This document shows positions 8,720 through 17,861 of a DNA stretch of 64,000 bases, piece by piece (position 1 is the first letter of the stretch; each line of letters begins with the position of its first letter). A model generated the notes under the pieces. The model searched no databases. It was not told where the DNA came from and was given only the letters and a program-made list of their open reading frames with translations. Source of the DNA: Oscillatoria nigro-viridis PCC 7112 (GTDB taxonomy: Bacteria > Cyanobacteriota > Cyanobacteriia > Cyanobacteriales > Microcoleaceae); NCBI RefSeq assembly GCF_000317475.1, contig NC_019729.1, forward strand, positions 5,842,501 to 5,906,500, given 5' to 3'. Made by a program: the position numbers and the translations under genes.

Positions 8720-9436
8720 ATGGGGAAAATAGCGATTTTGGGGGGGACTTTTGACCCGGTTCACTGGGGTCACGTGTTGGTAGCCGAGACGGCTGCGAGT
8801 CAATTTGCTCTCGATCGAGTCATTTGGGTACCGGATCGCTCTCCTCCTCACAAGTGGCGCCCGGATTTGGCAAGTTTTGAGCAGCGGCGGGAAATGCTCG
8901 CTTTGGCGATCGCCGATCGCCCAGACTTCCTAATTTCGCCACCGGAGGCAAATCCCTCCGAGAGTTCTTTTGCGATCGACACCCTGCTGTATTTGCAAAA
9001 ATTGTATCCCGGCGATCGTCGCTGGTACTGGATTATTGGCAGTGACGCACTCCTTACTCTCCCCAAATGGCACCGGTGCGGCGAAATTGCCCGGTTGTGC
9101 GACTGGTTGGTGGCCCCGCGTCCGACTCAGGGAGATCGAGTGACAGCAGAAAGCGGGGAGATTGGGGGACTGTCCGAGTGGGGAGATAGTCCGGGTGGAA
9201 AACCCCTTGATGCCGCGGGCGACAGGATGCAGGTTCAGGCAAATGCTGTGGGCCGGCGAGTTGCCGAACAAATGGCTCTTTTGGACGTGGAAATTCGCTG
9301 GGAGGTGCTGTCGATGGCGGCGATCGAGATTTCGTCGAGCCACATCCGCCGCTGCTGCGCCGAAAGGATCGACCTCCGCTACTTAGTCCCGGAAGTTGTC
9401 GGGACTTATATTGCAGCCCATCAGCTTTACCAGTAA
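8720..9436 (+). CDS. nadD: Nicotinate-nucleotide adenylyltransferase
   Basis: NadD transfers AMP from ATP to nicotinate mononucleotide, making deamido-NAD in the cytosol. The nucleotidyltransferase signature GGTFDPVHWGH is at residues 8-18, IGSDALLTLPKWH near 107-118, and the C-terminal ISSSHIRR at 204-211. The protein is 238 residues rather than the usual 190-215. The excess is a Gly/Asp/Glu-rich insertion at about 134-177, between VAPRP and the EIRWEVL strand. A GGGGAAAT stretch just upstream can serve as ribosome binding site for the ATG at 8720. Transcription is probably independent of gap2, 190 bases downstream. Confidence 0.94.
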   Translation: MGKIAILGGTFDPVHWGHVLVAETAASQFALDRVIWVPDRSPPHKWRPDLASFEQRREMLALAIADRPDFLISPPEANPSESSFAIDTLLYLQKLYPGDRRWYWIIGSDALLTLPKWHRCGEIARLCDWLVAPRPTQGDRVTAESGEIGGLSEWGDSPGGKPLDAAGDRMQVQANAVGRRVAEQMALLDVEIRWEVLSMAAIEISSSHIRRCCAERIDLRYLVPEVVGTYIAAHQLYQ

Positions 9437-9614
9437 CCAGCGGCAGAAAGCCTAATGCCTTCTGCCTTGCAATTTCAGCCTTCTAGAAAAGTTCAAGCTT
9501 TTTTGATCGACACAAAAAGTTAGAAAGGATCGACCTTTGCGATATGATCTTGTCTCATAAGTCAATTCTTAAATTTTTCCAAAATTTAAGCCTGAGCTAG
9601 AGGCTGCCATCATT

Positions 9615-9629
9615 AGGAGGTACAAGGTG
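9615..9629 (+). promoter_or_regulatory. Ribosome binding site fixing the GTG start of gap2
   Basis: A full AGGAGG (9615-9620) lies 6 bases before GTG at 9627. The first codons read [11 protein letters not shown], exactly where GAPDH proteins begin, so GTG is the initiator. Confidence 0.85.
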
Positions 9630-10646
9630 ATTAGAGTCGCGATCAATGGTTTTGGACGTATTGGACGCAGTTTTGCGCGCTGCTGGCTGGGCAGAGAAAA
9701 CAGCCAGCTAGAGTTGGTAGCTATTAATGACACTTCCGATCCCAGAAGTAATGCTCACTTGCTCAGATACGATTCCATGATGGGAACGTTGAAGAATGTG
9801 GACATCAGTGCGGATGAAAATTCCATTACTCTAAATGGGAAGACAGTTAAATGCGTGAGCGATCGCAACCCGCTAAACTTGCCTTGGAAAGATTGGGGTA
9901 TTGATCTGATTATTGAAGCGACCGGCGTCTTCGTTGACCAAGCTGGTGCATCGAAGCATATCACTGCCGGCGCTAAAAAAGTGCTAATTACCGCTCCCGG
10001 CAAGGGTTCTGAAGTTGGCACTTATGTGATGGGAGTCAACGACGACACCTACAAGCACAGTGACTACACAGTCATCAGCAATGCTAGCTGTACCACCAAC
10101 TGTCTGGCTCCCGTACTGAAGGTGCTGCACGAAAATTTTGGCATCATCAAAGGCATGATGACCACTACTCACAGCTATACTGGCGACCAGCGCTTGCTGG
10201 ATGCCAGCCACCGCGACTTGCGGCGGGCCCGGGCGGCAGCAATGAATATTGTGCCGACTTCTACCGGAGCAGCCCAAGCTGTGGCTTTGGTGATTCCAGA
10301 ATTGAAGGGCAAGTTAAACGGTATCGCCATGCGGGTGCCGACTCCCAATGTGTCCGTAGTCGATTTTGTGGCTCAGGTAGAGAAAAAGACTTTTACCGAG
10401 CAAGTAAATCAAGTGTTCAAAGAAGCTGCCTCTGGCTCCATGAAAGGGATTTTGGAATACAACGATTTGCCTTTAGTTTCATGCGACTATCGCGGAAGTG
10501 ATGCTTCTTCGATTCTGGATTCCAGCTTGACGTTGGTGATGGATGGCGACATGGTGAAGCTGTTGGCTTGGTACGACAATGAGTGGGGCTACAGTCAGCG
10601 GGTGGTTGACTTGGCTGAATTGGTCGCCGAACGTTGGGAAGCCTAG
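9627..10646 (+). CDS. gap2: Glyceraldehyde-3-phosphate dehydrogenase, Calvin-cycle Gap2 type
   Basis: The 339-residue protein has the N-terminal NGFGRIGR nucleotide fold, catalytic Cys155 in SNASCTTNC, His182 in THSYTGDQ, and the C-terminal [11 protein letters not shown]. The [14 protein letters not shown] segment after the second strand lacks the NAD-selective aspartate arrangement and matches the NAD(P)-using Gap2/GapB group of cyanobacteria and plastids, which reduces 1,3-bisphosphoglycerate in carbon fixation. The CP12-binding C-terminal extension of plant GapB is absent, as expected for cyanobacteria. The gene is monocistronic in appearance, with a repeat-filled 670-base gap after it. 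Confidence 0.96.
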   Translation: MIRVAINGFGRIGRSFARCWLGRENSQLELVAINDTSDPRSNAHLLRYDSMMGTLKNVDISADENSITLNGKTVKCVSDRNPLNLPWKDWGIDLIIEATGVFVDQAGASKHITAGAKKVLITAPGKGSEVGTYVMGVNDDTYKHSDYTVISNASCTTNCLAPVLKVLHENFGIIKGMMTTTHSYTGDQRLLDASHRDLRRARAAAMNIVPTSTGAAQAVALVIPELKGKLNGIAMRVPTPNVSVVDFVAQVEKKTFTEQVNQVFKEAASGSMKGILEYNDLPLVSCDYRGSDASSILDSSLTLVMDGDMVKLLAWYDNEWGYSQRVVDLAELVAERWEA

Positions 10647-11316
10647 TACCCGAAGGCAGAAGGCTTTAGTCATTCGGCAGAAGGTAAAAATGCTGACCTG
10701 TTTGTACTTGTGAGTCGATTTCTAGCTGACGGGTTATTTCTGTTTTCGAGCGCTAGAGACTTTTGGCAGTCGATAGTTGGCGGGTAGGAGATGAAATATG
10801 GTAGGGAGACGGCAGTGGGCAATGGTGTCAACTTAAGCTTTGTGTCCACCAGTCCTCCCGCCCACCCGTTAGTCCGCCAGGGAATGAATTCCACGGGGCT
10901 TATAGCTAAAGTCCTCGCTATGAGGACTAATGAGTTTTTTAGTCCTCATAGCGAGGACTTTAGCTTTGAGGCAGGGGTTTCAACCCTTGCCGGACTATCG
11001 GTGGTACGTTAAGTTGACACCTATGGGCAGTGCGGTGTCCCTACCCTATATCTGTGGGAGACGGCAGTGCCGTGTCCCTAGGATATGCTTATGCTGCTAC
11101 TCCCAGCTATCGATCGAACTTTTTGCAATCATACTTCGATCGGGCTTTCGGGTCTGCTTGATGATAAATTTGTTGTTTGTAGTAAGCGTTTAAAATTGCT
11201 TTAGTTAAATTCTCGGAAAATCCCAAATATTAAACAAATAAAAATTCTGACTATAAAAGTTAAAAACATGAAAAAATAGCAACAGCTACCGTGTAGTTTT
11301 CCCAGCAAAATCTGAT
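10647..11316. other. Non-coding gap with nested repeat elements
   Basis: No gene is seen. The region holds a 198-bp terminal-inverted-repeat element (10824-11021), a near-palindrome of the GGGAGACGGCAGTGCCGTGTCCC type at 11056-11078, and an interrupted copy of the same palindrome around the first element. The AT-rich stretch 11190-11316 precedes gmd and probably carries its promoter. Confidence 0.65.
10824..11021. repeat. MITE-like element with 13-bp terminal inverted repeats
   Basis: GGTGTCAACTTAA at 10824-10836 is the exact reverse complement of 11009-11021. Inside is a perfect 24-bp stem (10905-10928 with 10941-10964) around a 12-base loop, and a GGCAGGGGTTTCAACCC motif. The direct repeat GGGCA (10817-10821 and 11025-11029) flanks the element at a distance of 2-3 bases. 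It has no coding capacity. A relative without the terminal repeats lies at 48554-48692. Confidence 0.7.
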
Positions 11317-12270
11317 ATGAAAAAAGCGTTAATTAGCGGTATATCAGGTCAGGACGGAGCTTATTTAGCTAAACTTTTGCTCGATCGAGGTTATGAAGTG
11401 TGCGGCACCTCCAGGGACGCCCAAATGTCTAGTTTCGGAAACCTGACCCGTTTGGGCATCCGAGACAGAGTAAAACTAGAATCCATGTCTCTCAACGATT
11501 TTCGCAGCGTCTTGCAAGTGCTTGCTAAAATAGAGCCAGATGAAGTGTACAATCTAGCAGGTCAAAGTTCCGTCGCTCTGTCTTTTGAACAACCCGTAGA
11601 AACCCTCGAAAGCATCGCTACAGGCACATTGAATCTCTTAGAAGCAATTCGGTTTACAGGCGGTAAAATTAAACTTTACAATGCCAGTTCTAGCGAATGT
11701 TTTGGGGATACCCGAGGCAATCCAGCCGATGAAAATACGCCTTTTCGCCCCAGAAGTCCTTACGCGGTGGCGAAAGCAACGGCATTTTGGGAAGTAGCGA
11801 ATTATCGGGAAGCGTACAATTTGTTTGCGTGTTCTGGTATTCTGTTCAATCACGAGTCGCCACTGCGGCCGGAGAGGTTCGTCACCCAAAAAATTGTATC
11901 TGTTGTGTGCCGAATTGCTGCGGGTAGTTCCGAAAAACTGCATTTGGGAAATATTTCAGTGCAGCGGGACTGGGGTTGGGCGCCGGAATATGTAGAGGCG
12001 ATGTATTTGATGTTGCAGCAAGAAGAACCGGACGATTATGTAATTGCCACGGGTGTAAGCTATCCTTTGGAGGAGTTTGTGCAGACAGCGTTTGTTTCTG
12101 CGGGTTTGGATTGGCAGGAACATTTAGTAACAGATGCGAGTCTCTACAGACCGACGGAGATTGCAGTTGGGAGGGGAAATCCGGGTAAGGCGAAGCAAAA
12201 GTTGGGATGGGAAGCGAAGTATAAAATGCCAGATGTGGTGCGGATGATGGTGGAAGCGAGGATGGTTTGA
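11317..12270 (+). CDS. gmd: GDP-mannose 4,6-dehydratase
   Basis: This extended short-chain dehydrogenase of 317 residues has the cofactor loop GISGQDG (8-14), the catalytic SSS/E segment near 124-127 and YAVAK (Tyr149, Lys153). The NHESPLRPERFVTQKI stretch is diagnostic of GDP-mannose dehydratases. The enzyme converts GDP-mannose to GDP-4-keto-6-deoxymannose, the precursor of GDP-rhamnose, GDP-fucose and related sugars. It is shorter than E. coli Gmd (about 370) but the core is complete. As the first gene of a long run of glycan genes it probably feeds them. No partner reductase or epimerase is visible in the window. Confidence 0.94.
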   Translation: MKKALISGISGQDGAYLAKLLLDRGYEVCGTSRDAQMSSFGNLTRLGIRDRVKLESMSLNDFRSVLQVLAKIEPDEVYNLAGQSSVALSFEQPVETLESIATGTLNLLEAIRFTGGKIKLYNASSSECFGDTRGNPADENTPFRPRSPYAVAKATAFWEVANYREAYNLFACSGILFNHESPLRPERFVTQKIVSVVCRIAAGSSEKLHLGNISVQRDWGWAPEYVEAMYLMLQQEEPDDYVIATGVSYPLEEFVQTAFVSAGLDWQEHLVTDASLYRPTEIAVGRGNPGKAKQKLGWEAKYKMPDVVRMMVEARMV

Positions 12271-12292
12271 GGGAAAAGTATGGGGTGAAAAT

Positions 12293-12532
12293 ATGGAGGC
12301 AGAATATCCAAGGGCTAATGAGTGGTATCAGGCTAATCACCGTGATTTAAAAAAATATCGAGGCGAGGGGATAGCTTATACTAACCGAGGGGTGATTAGT
12401 TGCGATCGGGATTATCGAAAGATGAAGGACAGGATTACGGCTGATATACCTAAATTGGGTTATGTGCTCGATCGTATATATGAAAGCGAGTTTGTTGAGC
12501 CTGTGAGGTTTTATCCTGTCAGTTTGATATAA
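12293..12532 (+). CDS. Small DUF5678-like protein
   Basis: A 79-residue frame starts 22 bases after gmd. The pattern is an N-terminal WYQANHRDLKKYRGEGIAYTNRGVISCDRDY, reminiscent of small cyanobacterial proteins with a 'W-x(8-12)-Y-x-G-x-W-I-A' motif annotated as DUF5678-like, followed by a helix and an F-Y-P-V-S C-terminus. No catalytic residues are recognised. Its position suggests co-transcription with gmd. The function is unknown and the family call is from pattern only. Confidence 0.5.
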   Translation: MEAEYPRANEWYQANHRDLKKYRGEGIAYTNRGVISCDRDYRKMKDRITADIPKLGYVLDRIYESEFVEPVRFYPVSLI

Positions 12533-12700
12533 AATTCAAACACGCTGAGGAGAGCATTCTTTTTAAGTATTGAAAAATTACTGGACAAAAAAGGTAGAAT
12601 TTGTTTGCCTTTGGTGGTATTTTGTGATAAAGTTCAGAGCGGAAGCAGACTATTAAGATGCAGGAGGTGGTGCGGATGATAGTCTAGGCAAGGATGGGTA

Positions 12701-13732
12701 ATGTTTAAGTTCTATAAAAATTTTGAGGTTTTATCCGTGAAATCATTAGTTATAACAACAATTAATAAACCAACTGCTGCTCTTTTTAAATACAGAGATA
12801 TTTTGCTAGATTTAGGGTGGAAAATTATTGTAGTTGGGGATAAAAAAACTCCTAGAGATTTTGACTTGCCGGGGGCGGAATACTTTAATGTAGAGCAGCA
12901 ATGCGAAGAGTTTGGCGAGCTAGCTTCTCTGATTCCTATGAATCATTACTCCCGCAAGAATTTAGGATACTTGTATGCTATGCGTATGGGTGCAGAAGCG
13001 ATCGCGGAAACAGACGACGACAATATTCCCTATGATGACAAGTATCCCAATTTCCTCCCTTCCCTGGTTAAGACTCCAGCGGTAGACGTTAAAGGTGCTG
13101 TTAATGTCTATTCTTACTTTACCAGTAAAAAAATATGGCCCAGAGGCTTGCCACTTGACAAAGTTAATAGTTTTGTCGATGAGAATCTGGCAACAGAAAA
13201 AGAGGTTACTTGTTACGTCCAGCAAGGGCTAGCAGACTTAGACCCCGATGTAGATGCTATCTATCGTTTGACGGTTGGTGATGAAAATATTAAGTTTGAA
13301 CCGCATAAAAAGTTGTCACTGTCGCCCGGGTGTTATAGTCCTTTCAATACGCAGAATACTTTATTTGACAAGCAAGCTTTTCCTCTAATGCTGCTGCCTA
13401 TTGGTGTGAGCAGTCGTGTTACCGATATCTGGAAAAGCTACATTGCCCAGCGGCTTTTATGGTGCATGAACTCCAGTGTTCTATTTCTATCGCCTTCAGT
13501 GTATCAGTTGAGAAATGAACACAACCTGATGAAAGATTTTAGTGAAGAAATTCCTTTGTATACTCAGGTTCACAATTTAATTGACTTACTGGAGAATTTT
13601 ACAAGTGATGCTAGCGATGCTTGCGAGTTAATGATAGAGATGTATGCTTATCTCAATCGAAATGGTTTTCTAGGCGAGATAGAGGTTCGTCTGTGTGAAT
13701 TGTGGATTGAGGAAGTTAAAAAATATGTGTAG
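12701..13732 (+). CDS. STELLO-like (DUF288) glycosyltransferase
   Basis: The N-terminal region reads SLVITTINKPT, then IIVVGDKKTPRDF, SRKNLGYLYAM and ETDDDN (Asp105-107). This is the pattern of STELLO/DUF288 proteins, GT-A-fold enzymes first described in plants and nematodes and common in bacterial glycan clusters. The DDD should bind the metal and nucleotide sugar. The 343-residue length covers one catalytic domain and no membrane segment is evident. GTG at 12737 (Val13) is an alternative start, since the first 12 residues precede the conserved strand. The acceptor is unknown. It lies in the same rightward run as gmd. Confidence 0.75.
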   Translation: MFKFYKNFEVLSVKSLVITTINKPTAALFKYRDILLDLGWKIIVVGDKKTPRDFDLPGAEYFNVEQQCEEFGELASLIPMNHYSRKNLGYLYAMRMGAEAIAETDDDNIPYDDKYPNFLPSLVKTPAVDVKGAVNVYSYFTSKKIWPRGLPLDKVNSFVDENLATEKEVTCYVQQGLADLDPDVDAIYRLTVGDENIKFEPHKKLSLSPGCYSPFNTQNTLFDKQAFPLMLLPIGVSSRVTDIWKSYIAQRLLWCMNSSVLFLSPSVYQLRNEHNLMKDFSEEIPLYTQVHNLIDLLENFTSDASDACELMIEMYAYLNRNGFLGEIEVRLCELWIEEVKKYV

Positions 13733-13827
13733 TCCTTAGCAATAAAAAATCTACTGAATTGAGCGATTGACTGCACAGTCGCTCAAGGTTCAATTGCAAG
13801 TATTAAATAAATCAACAATTTAAAAAA

Positions 13828-16800
13828 ATGACTAAGAAGTTTTTGTATTTAGTTCAAACCGATGGAGAGTTACCCTCTCATTACAGTAACATTAATCATG
13901 AAAATGCAGATGTATTGTATTTGTCTTGGAAACATCCAAGACCGGGAGATATTTATTTTCCTAATAGCACCTGGACGCAAGGCAGAAATAAACTGCTAGA
14001 AGCAGCTAAACAATTACAGGGGGATTATTTATATTACATTTTTCTAGATGATGATATTGAATTTGTTGCGGGTGATTGGAGAATTTTTGAAGCATTATTG
14101 CTCGAATATCAGCCTGGGATAGCAACACCCCAAGTAACATTTTATCCAACAAAATTTGACGATTCTGTAGAAGTACAAATAGTATATGCCTTTGATGCGG
14201 TCTTCAATGCTTTTCATCGCGATGTAGTGGCTGACAACGTTTTGTTACCTTATCTGGAAAAATTTGATGAGGAATCATGGCTTTTGTCGCAGCTAATTTT
14301 AATACATATGGCTGGTGTTTGTTATCACGAAAAAGTTTGGCAGTTCAACCATGTAAAAGTAACACAAGTGAAACACCGCCCTTATCCGAAAGGTAGTGCG
14401 AGCGATATTATACAGAAGGAAATTTGGCTGAAAGAAAATATTTTTCAAGATAATGAGCTAGTCACTTCGTATTTTAAAGATTTCCAGACCGCTTTAGAAA
14501 TGGAGGTATTAGTTGTTGAACCTCCGAGAAAAAACTACAAAATAGAAAAAAGTTTTTGTGTTAACAATCTCAAAAGCAGCGAAGAAATTTGGTTTAATAT
14601 TCAAAGTAGTAAAGGAGAGCAAATGCTGGCTGACGATCAAAGGATTGTAGAAAGCAACCGTGATGAGGCTATGGGTCATTGCCAACTGGCAGAAGTCCAC
14701 TATTCTCAGGGAAAGTGGGAGGAAGCAAGCGTTGCCTACCGCCGTGCAATTGAACTTTATCCCCATTGGGAGTTTTACTGCAAACTAAGTGAAAGTTTGG
14801 GGAAACAGGGCGATTGGGAGGACGCGATCGCAGCTTGCCGCCATATTTTTAAACTTAAACCCGACTTTTCTCAAAAGTGTTTTTTAGATAGCTTAGCAAC
14901 AATAACATCTTTCCGAATAGAACCAGAGCAGTTAAACATCATTTCAGGGCAAAAAATTGCTCAAGAATGTCCGCCCCAGATTACGAGTTTGGCAGGGAAT
15001 GAAGGTTTTGTATTTTACGGCCCTTACCTGAGCTTTCATGACGGGTTGTACCGAGTTTGTGTTGGCTTTGAGTTTCCTGAATTAAGCGCTCAACAAGGAA
15101 TGGAAAATTCAGAAACTGTCGGATTCAAATTTGACGTAGTGACAGAAGCTGGAAATTGTGTTTGGTATAAAACTGATGTTTGTACCAGCCAGAAGCAACT
15201 TGAATTTTTTGTAGAGTTAATAGATGCTAAGCAGACAGAATTTAGGTTTTTGGCAACTGGGGTAACGTTTTCATTGAATTTTATAGAACTCAGCTTAGTA
15301 TACCAGCCTAGGGAAAACTCCGCAGATTCTTACTACTTAAATTTAGGCAATACTCTCTTGCAAGAAGCAGATAAACTAGATAAAGCTCTTGCAGCTTGCA
15401 GTCGTGCTGCTGAATTGAATCCTGACTATAGAGAGGGTGCGATCGCTGCTTACCAACACGCTGTATCGAAGCGCTCGCAGGGAACGGACTACTTCAATTT
15501 AGGGATGCTCTTAGCACAGCAAAATCAACTCGATGCAGCACTTTCGTGCTACCAAAAAGCTTTAGAAATCCAGCCCGATCAGACACAAGCCTACTCAGAA
15601 TTGCAGGGAATCCTTGCTAGAGCTTACCATAACTTAGCTATCCGCCATGCAGAACAAGGTGGGATCGAGGAAGCTCTAGCTTGTTTCCAGAAAGCACCGC
15701 AGAAGCAACCCAGTGCAGGGGAAATCTACGAGCAGATATGGAAGGGATTAAATAAACTAAGCCCGCTGGACGAAACGAACCCTTATTACCAAACCCAGAT
15801 AGAACCAGAAACGGCTTATCAATATTTTAGCAAGACTTGCCACTACAAAAATATCATATTGGAATCATTAACTGATGATGACATAATATATCTGGAAAAT
15901 GCAGGATTGTCTTTAGCGAATCTGGAATTAATGAAACAAGACAGTGCTGCACTGCAATCAATCTACATCAACAGTTTGGGCTGCGAGCAGACAACTGATT
16001 TAGGACAAAAAGTTACAAAGACTTTTTCAGGCGTCGATTACCAGCAAAGTATAGTAGATACAGGTTATATCTACTCAATTTGTCCTGTAACTGGCAAGAT
16101 TCTCAGGTCTAATCAATCATTCTACGTTCAGCTATTCAATTTTCTGCCAACAGGTATTTATCGTTTCGCAGGCGGGGAAACATTTTATTTAATGTTTGGG
16201 TGCCATCACGGTGTCAGACTTGGTGTCTATTTCCCCAAGTTTGAACTAATTGTGAGGTTCTATAACGATCCTCTTTCGACGGACTATCCGGGGGTTGTGA
16301 ATGAGTTGAAAAGCGGTGCTGTTAGTTTTTGGCGGGAATTTCAATCTTACATATCATCGAAAGAAAGCAAAAGAGAGGTAGCGGCTGTTGTTGGTTGGCT
16401 GAACAATTTAGGCCACTATTTCTGGAACGACCTTACAGGAATTCAACATTTATATGAAAATGGGACATTCCCGAAAGTAGATAAATACTTAATTAGGGAT
16501 TGTAATTTTTTAGAAGTCGGCGATATCTTTCCAGAAATTCCAGCCAATGATATTGTGCGGATTTCGGATAGGTGGAGTCTATTCAAAACAATTTTGGACA
16601 ATCACTACATGGCCGTCAGATTAACTGAGATGGTGGTCAAGGAACCACTGGCTAAGCGCATATATGAAGCTTCTATCAAGAAGTGTTCTCAAAGTTTTTT
16701 ACAAGAAGTGGAAAAAGCGAAAACACATTTTCCGCTGCTGTGGATTAATATTCGCAGCCACAATAAAGTATGGAGTTCTCAGGTAGAAGGATATGCCAAT

Positions 16801-17847
16801 ATAATCAATAACCTCTACCAAGATTATCCAAATCTGGGGCTTGTGTTTGATGGCTTTTCTACTGAAAAAAATACAGTGGAGCAAATTTTAGCTCTCGTGC
16901 CGCCTACGGTGAAGTTTTATAATGCTCTTGACTGTGCTATTCATGAAACAATTGTTTGGGCTCATGCTGTAGATGTTTACATAGTGGTAATCGGTTCTGG
17001 ACTTACCTTAGTAACGTGGCTTGCTAACAAGCCTGGGGTGGCCCACGGCAACACTGTACATTCTGAAAGTTCGGGGTGGTGGGCAAATGTTCGAGAAAAT
17101 GCTGTACCGCCAGTCTTTATACCCGTTGAGTCCATTGTGGATTTGGATGCTTCGCACTGGGCTCACTGCGACTATGATTTTGATTGGAAAATCCTTGACG
17201 GCGAAGTTAATAAAATAGTAAAGGAGTTGACAAGGGAAGTTAAATCACCGCAGTCCGATCCGGCTCAAAATCAAAGTGCTGCGATTAATCTCCGCGAATT
17301 GGCAGAATCTTTTTTAGCGGAAGGTAAACTCGACGAGGCAGTTAGTGTTTGCAAGCAAGCTCTTGATATTCAACCGAAATTTGCCTTGGGGTGCAAGACT
17401 TTAGGGAATGTTTTCCAAGCTAAGGGTGAATTTGAGGAGGCAAAGCGTTGGTATACTCAGGCTATTGAAATCCAGCCGGATTTTGCCCAAGGTTTAGCGA
17501 ACCTGGGAACTGTTTGTGCGCAGCAGCAGCAGTGGCCGGAAGCGATCGCGGCTTACCAAAAAGCGATCGCTATTCAACCGAATTTCGCTGGTTTTTACCG
17601 CAACTTGGCTAGAGTTTTTTCTCAAATTGGCAAGCCAGAGGATGCCGCTGATTGCTGGTATGCGGCGCTGATTTTGGAACCGTCTAAGGCAACGGCCGAG
17701 GAATATCTCTATTTAGGCAATACACTTGTAGAACAACAGAAACTAGATCGGGCGATCATATGTTACCGTCGTGCCATATATTTAAACCCAAATTTTTCGG
17801 AGGCTCAGGACAAATTAAGGAAAATTATGGCTGTTGTTGAAGAGTAG
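13828..17847 (+). CDS. Large multidomain TPR / glycosyltransferase-like protein
   Basis: The 1339-residue protein begins with a GT-A-like segment (about 1-230; metal-binding DDD at 74-76 in YYIFLDDDIEF). Next come TPR units at about 280-345, a beta-rich domain at 355-490 that may bind carbohydrate, TPRs at 500-630, and an unassigned alpha/beta region at about 650-1130. That region recalls GT61-type enzymes (VVGWLNNLGHYFWNDL; NIRSHNKVWSSQ; VIGSGLTLVTWLANKPG). Four or five TPRs follow at 1150-1335. I infer a bifunctional or scaffolded glycosyltransferase acting on surface polysaccharide or glycoprotein. Its last TPR block closely resembles that of the sulfotransferase fusion at 22618, so the TPR module has been shared. 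Confidence 0.7.
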   Translation: MTKKFLYLVQTDGELPSHYSNINHENADVLYLSWKHPRPGDIYFPNSTWTQGRNKLLEAAKQLQGDYLYYIFLDDDIEFVAGDWRIFEALLLEYQPGIATPQVTFYPTKFDDSVEVQIVYAFDAVFNAFHRDVVADNVLLPYLEKFDEESWLLSQLILIHMAGVCYHEKVWQFNHVKVTQVKHRPYPKGSASDIIQKEIWLKENIFQDNELVTSYFKDFQTALEMEVLVVEPPRKNYKIEKSFCVNNLKSSEEIWFNIQSSKGEQMLADDQRIVESNRDEAMGHCQLAEVHYSQGKWEEASVAYRRAIELYPHWEFYCKLSESLGKQGDWEDAIAACRHIFKLKPDFSQKCFLDSLATITSFRIEPEQLNIISGQKIAQECPPQITSLAGNEGFVFYGPYLSFHDGLYRVCVGFEFPELSAQQGMENSETVGFKFDVVTEAGNCVWYKTDVCTSQKQLEFFVELIDAKQTEFRFLATGVTFSLNFIELSLVYQPRENSADSYYLNLGNTLLQEADKLDKALAACSRAAELNPDYREGAIAAYQHAVSKRSQGTDYFNLGMLLAQQNQLDAALSCYQKALEIQPDQTQAYSELQGILARAYHNLAIRHAEQGGIEEALACFQKAPQKQPSAGEIYEQIWKGLNKLSPLDETNPYYQTQIEPETAYQYFSKTCHYKNIILESLTDDDIIYLENAGLSLANLELMKQDSAALQSIYINSLGCEQTTDLGQKVTKTFSGVDYQQSIVDTGYIYSICPVTGKILRSNQSFYVQLFNFLPTGIYRFAGGETFYLMFGCHHGVRLGVYFPKFELIVRFYNDPLSTDYPGVVNELKSGAVSFWREFQSYISSKESKREVAAVVGWLNNLGHYFWNDLTGIQHLYENGTFPKVDKYLIRDCNFLEVGDIFPEIPANDIVRISDRWSLFKTILDNHYMAVRLTEMVVKEPLAKRIYEASIKKCSQSFLQEVEKAKTHFPLLWINIRSHNKVWSSQVEGYANIINNLYQDYPNLGLVFDGFSTEKNTVEQILALVPPTVKFYNALDCAIHETIVWAHAVDVYIVVIGSGLTLVTWLANKPGVAHGNTVHSESSGWWANVRENAVPPVFIPVESIVDLDASHWAHCDYDFDWKILDGEVNKIVKELTREVKSPQSDPAQNQSAAINLRELAESFLAEGKLDEAVSVCKQALDIQPKFALGCKTLGNVFQAKGEFEEAKRWYTQAIEIQPDFAQGLANLGTVCAQQQQWPEAIAAYQKAIAIQPNFAGFYRNLARVFSQIGKPEDAADCWYAALILEPSKATAEEYLYLGNTLVEQQKLDRAIICYRRAIYLNPNFSEAQDKLRKIMAVVEE

Positions 17848-17861
17848 GACAATCCCAAAAG

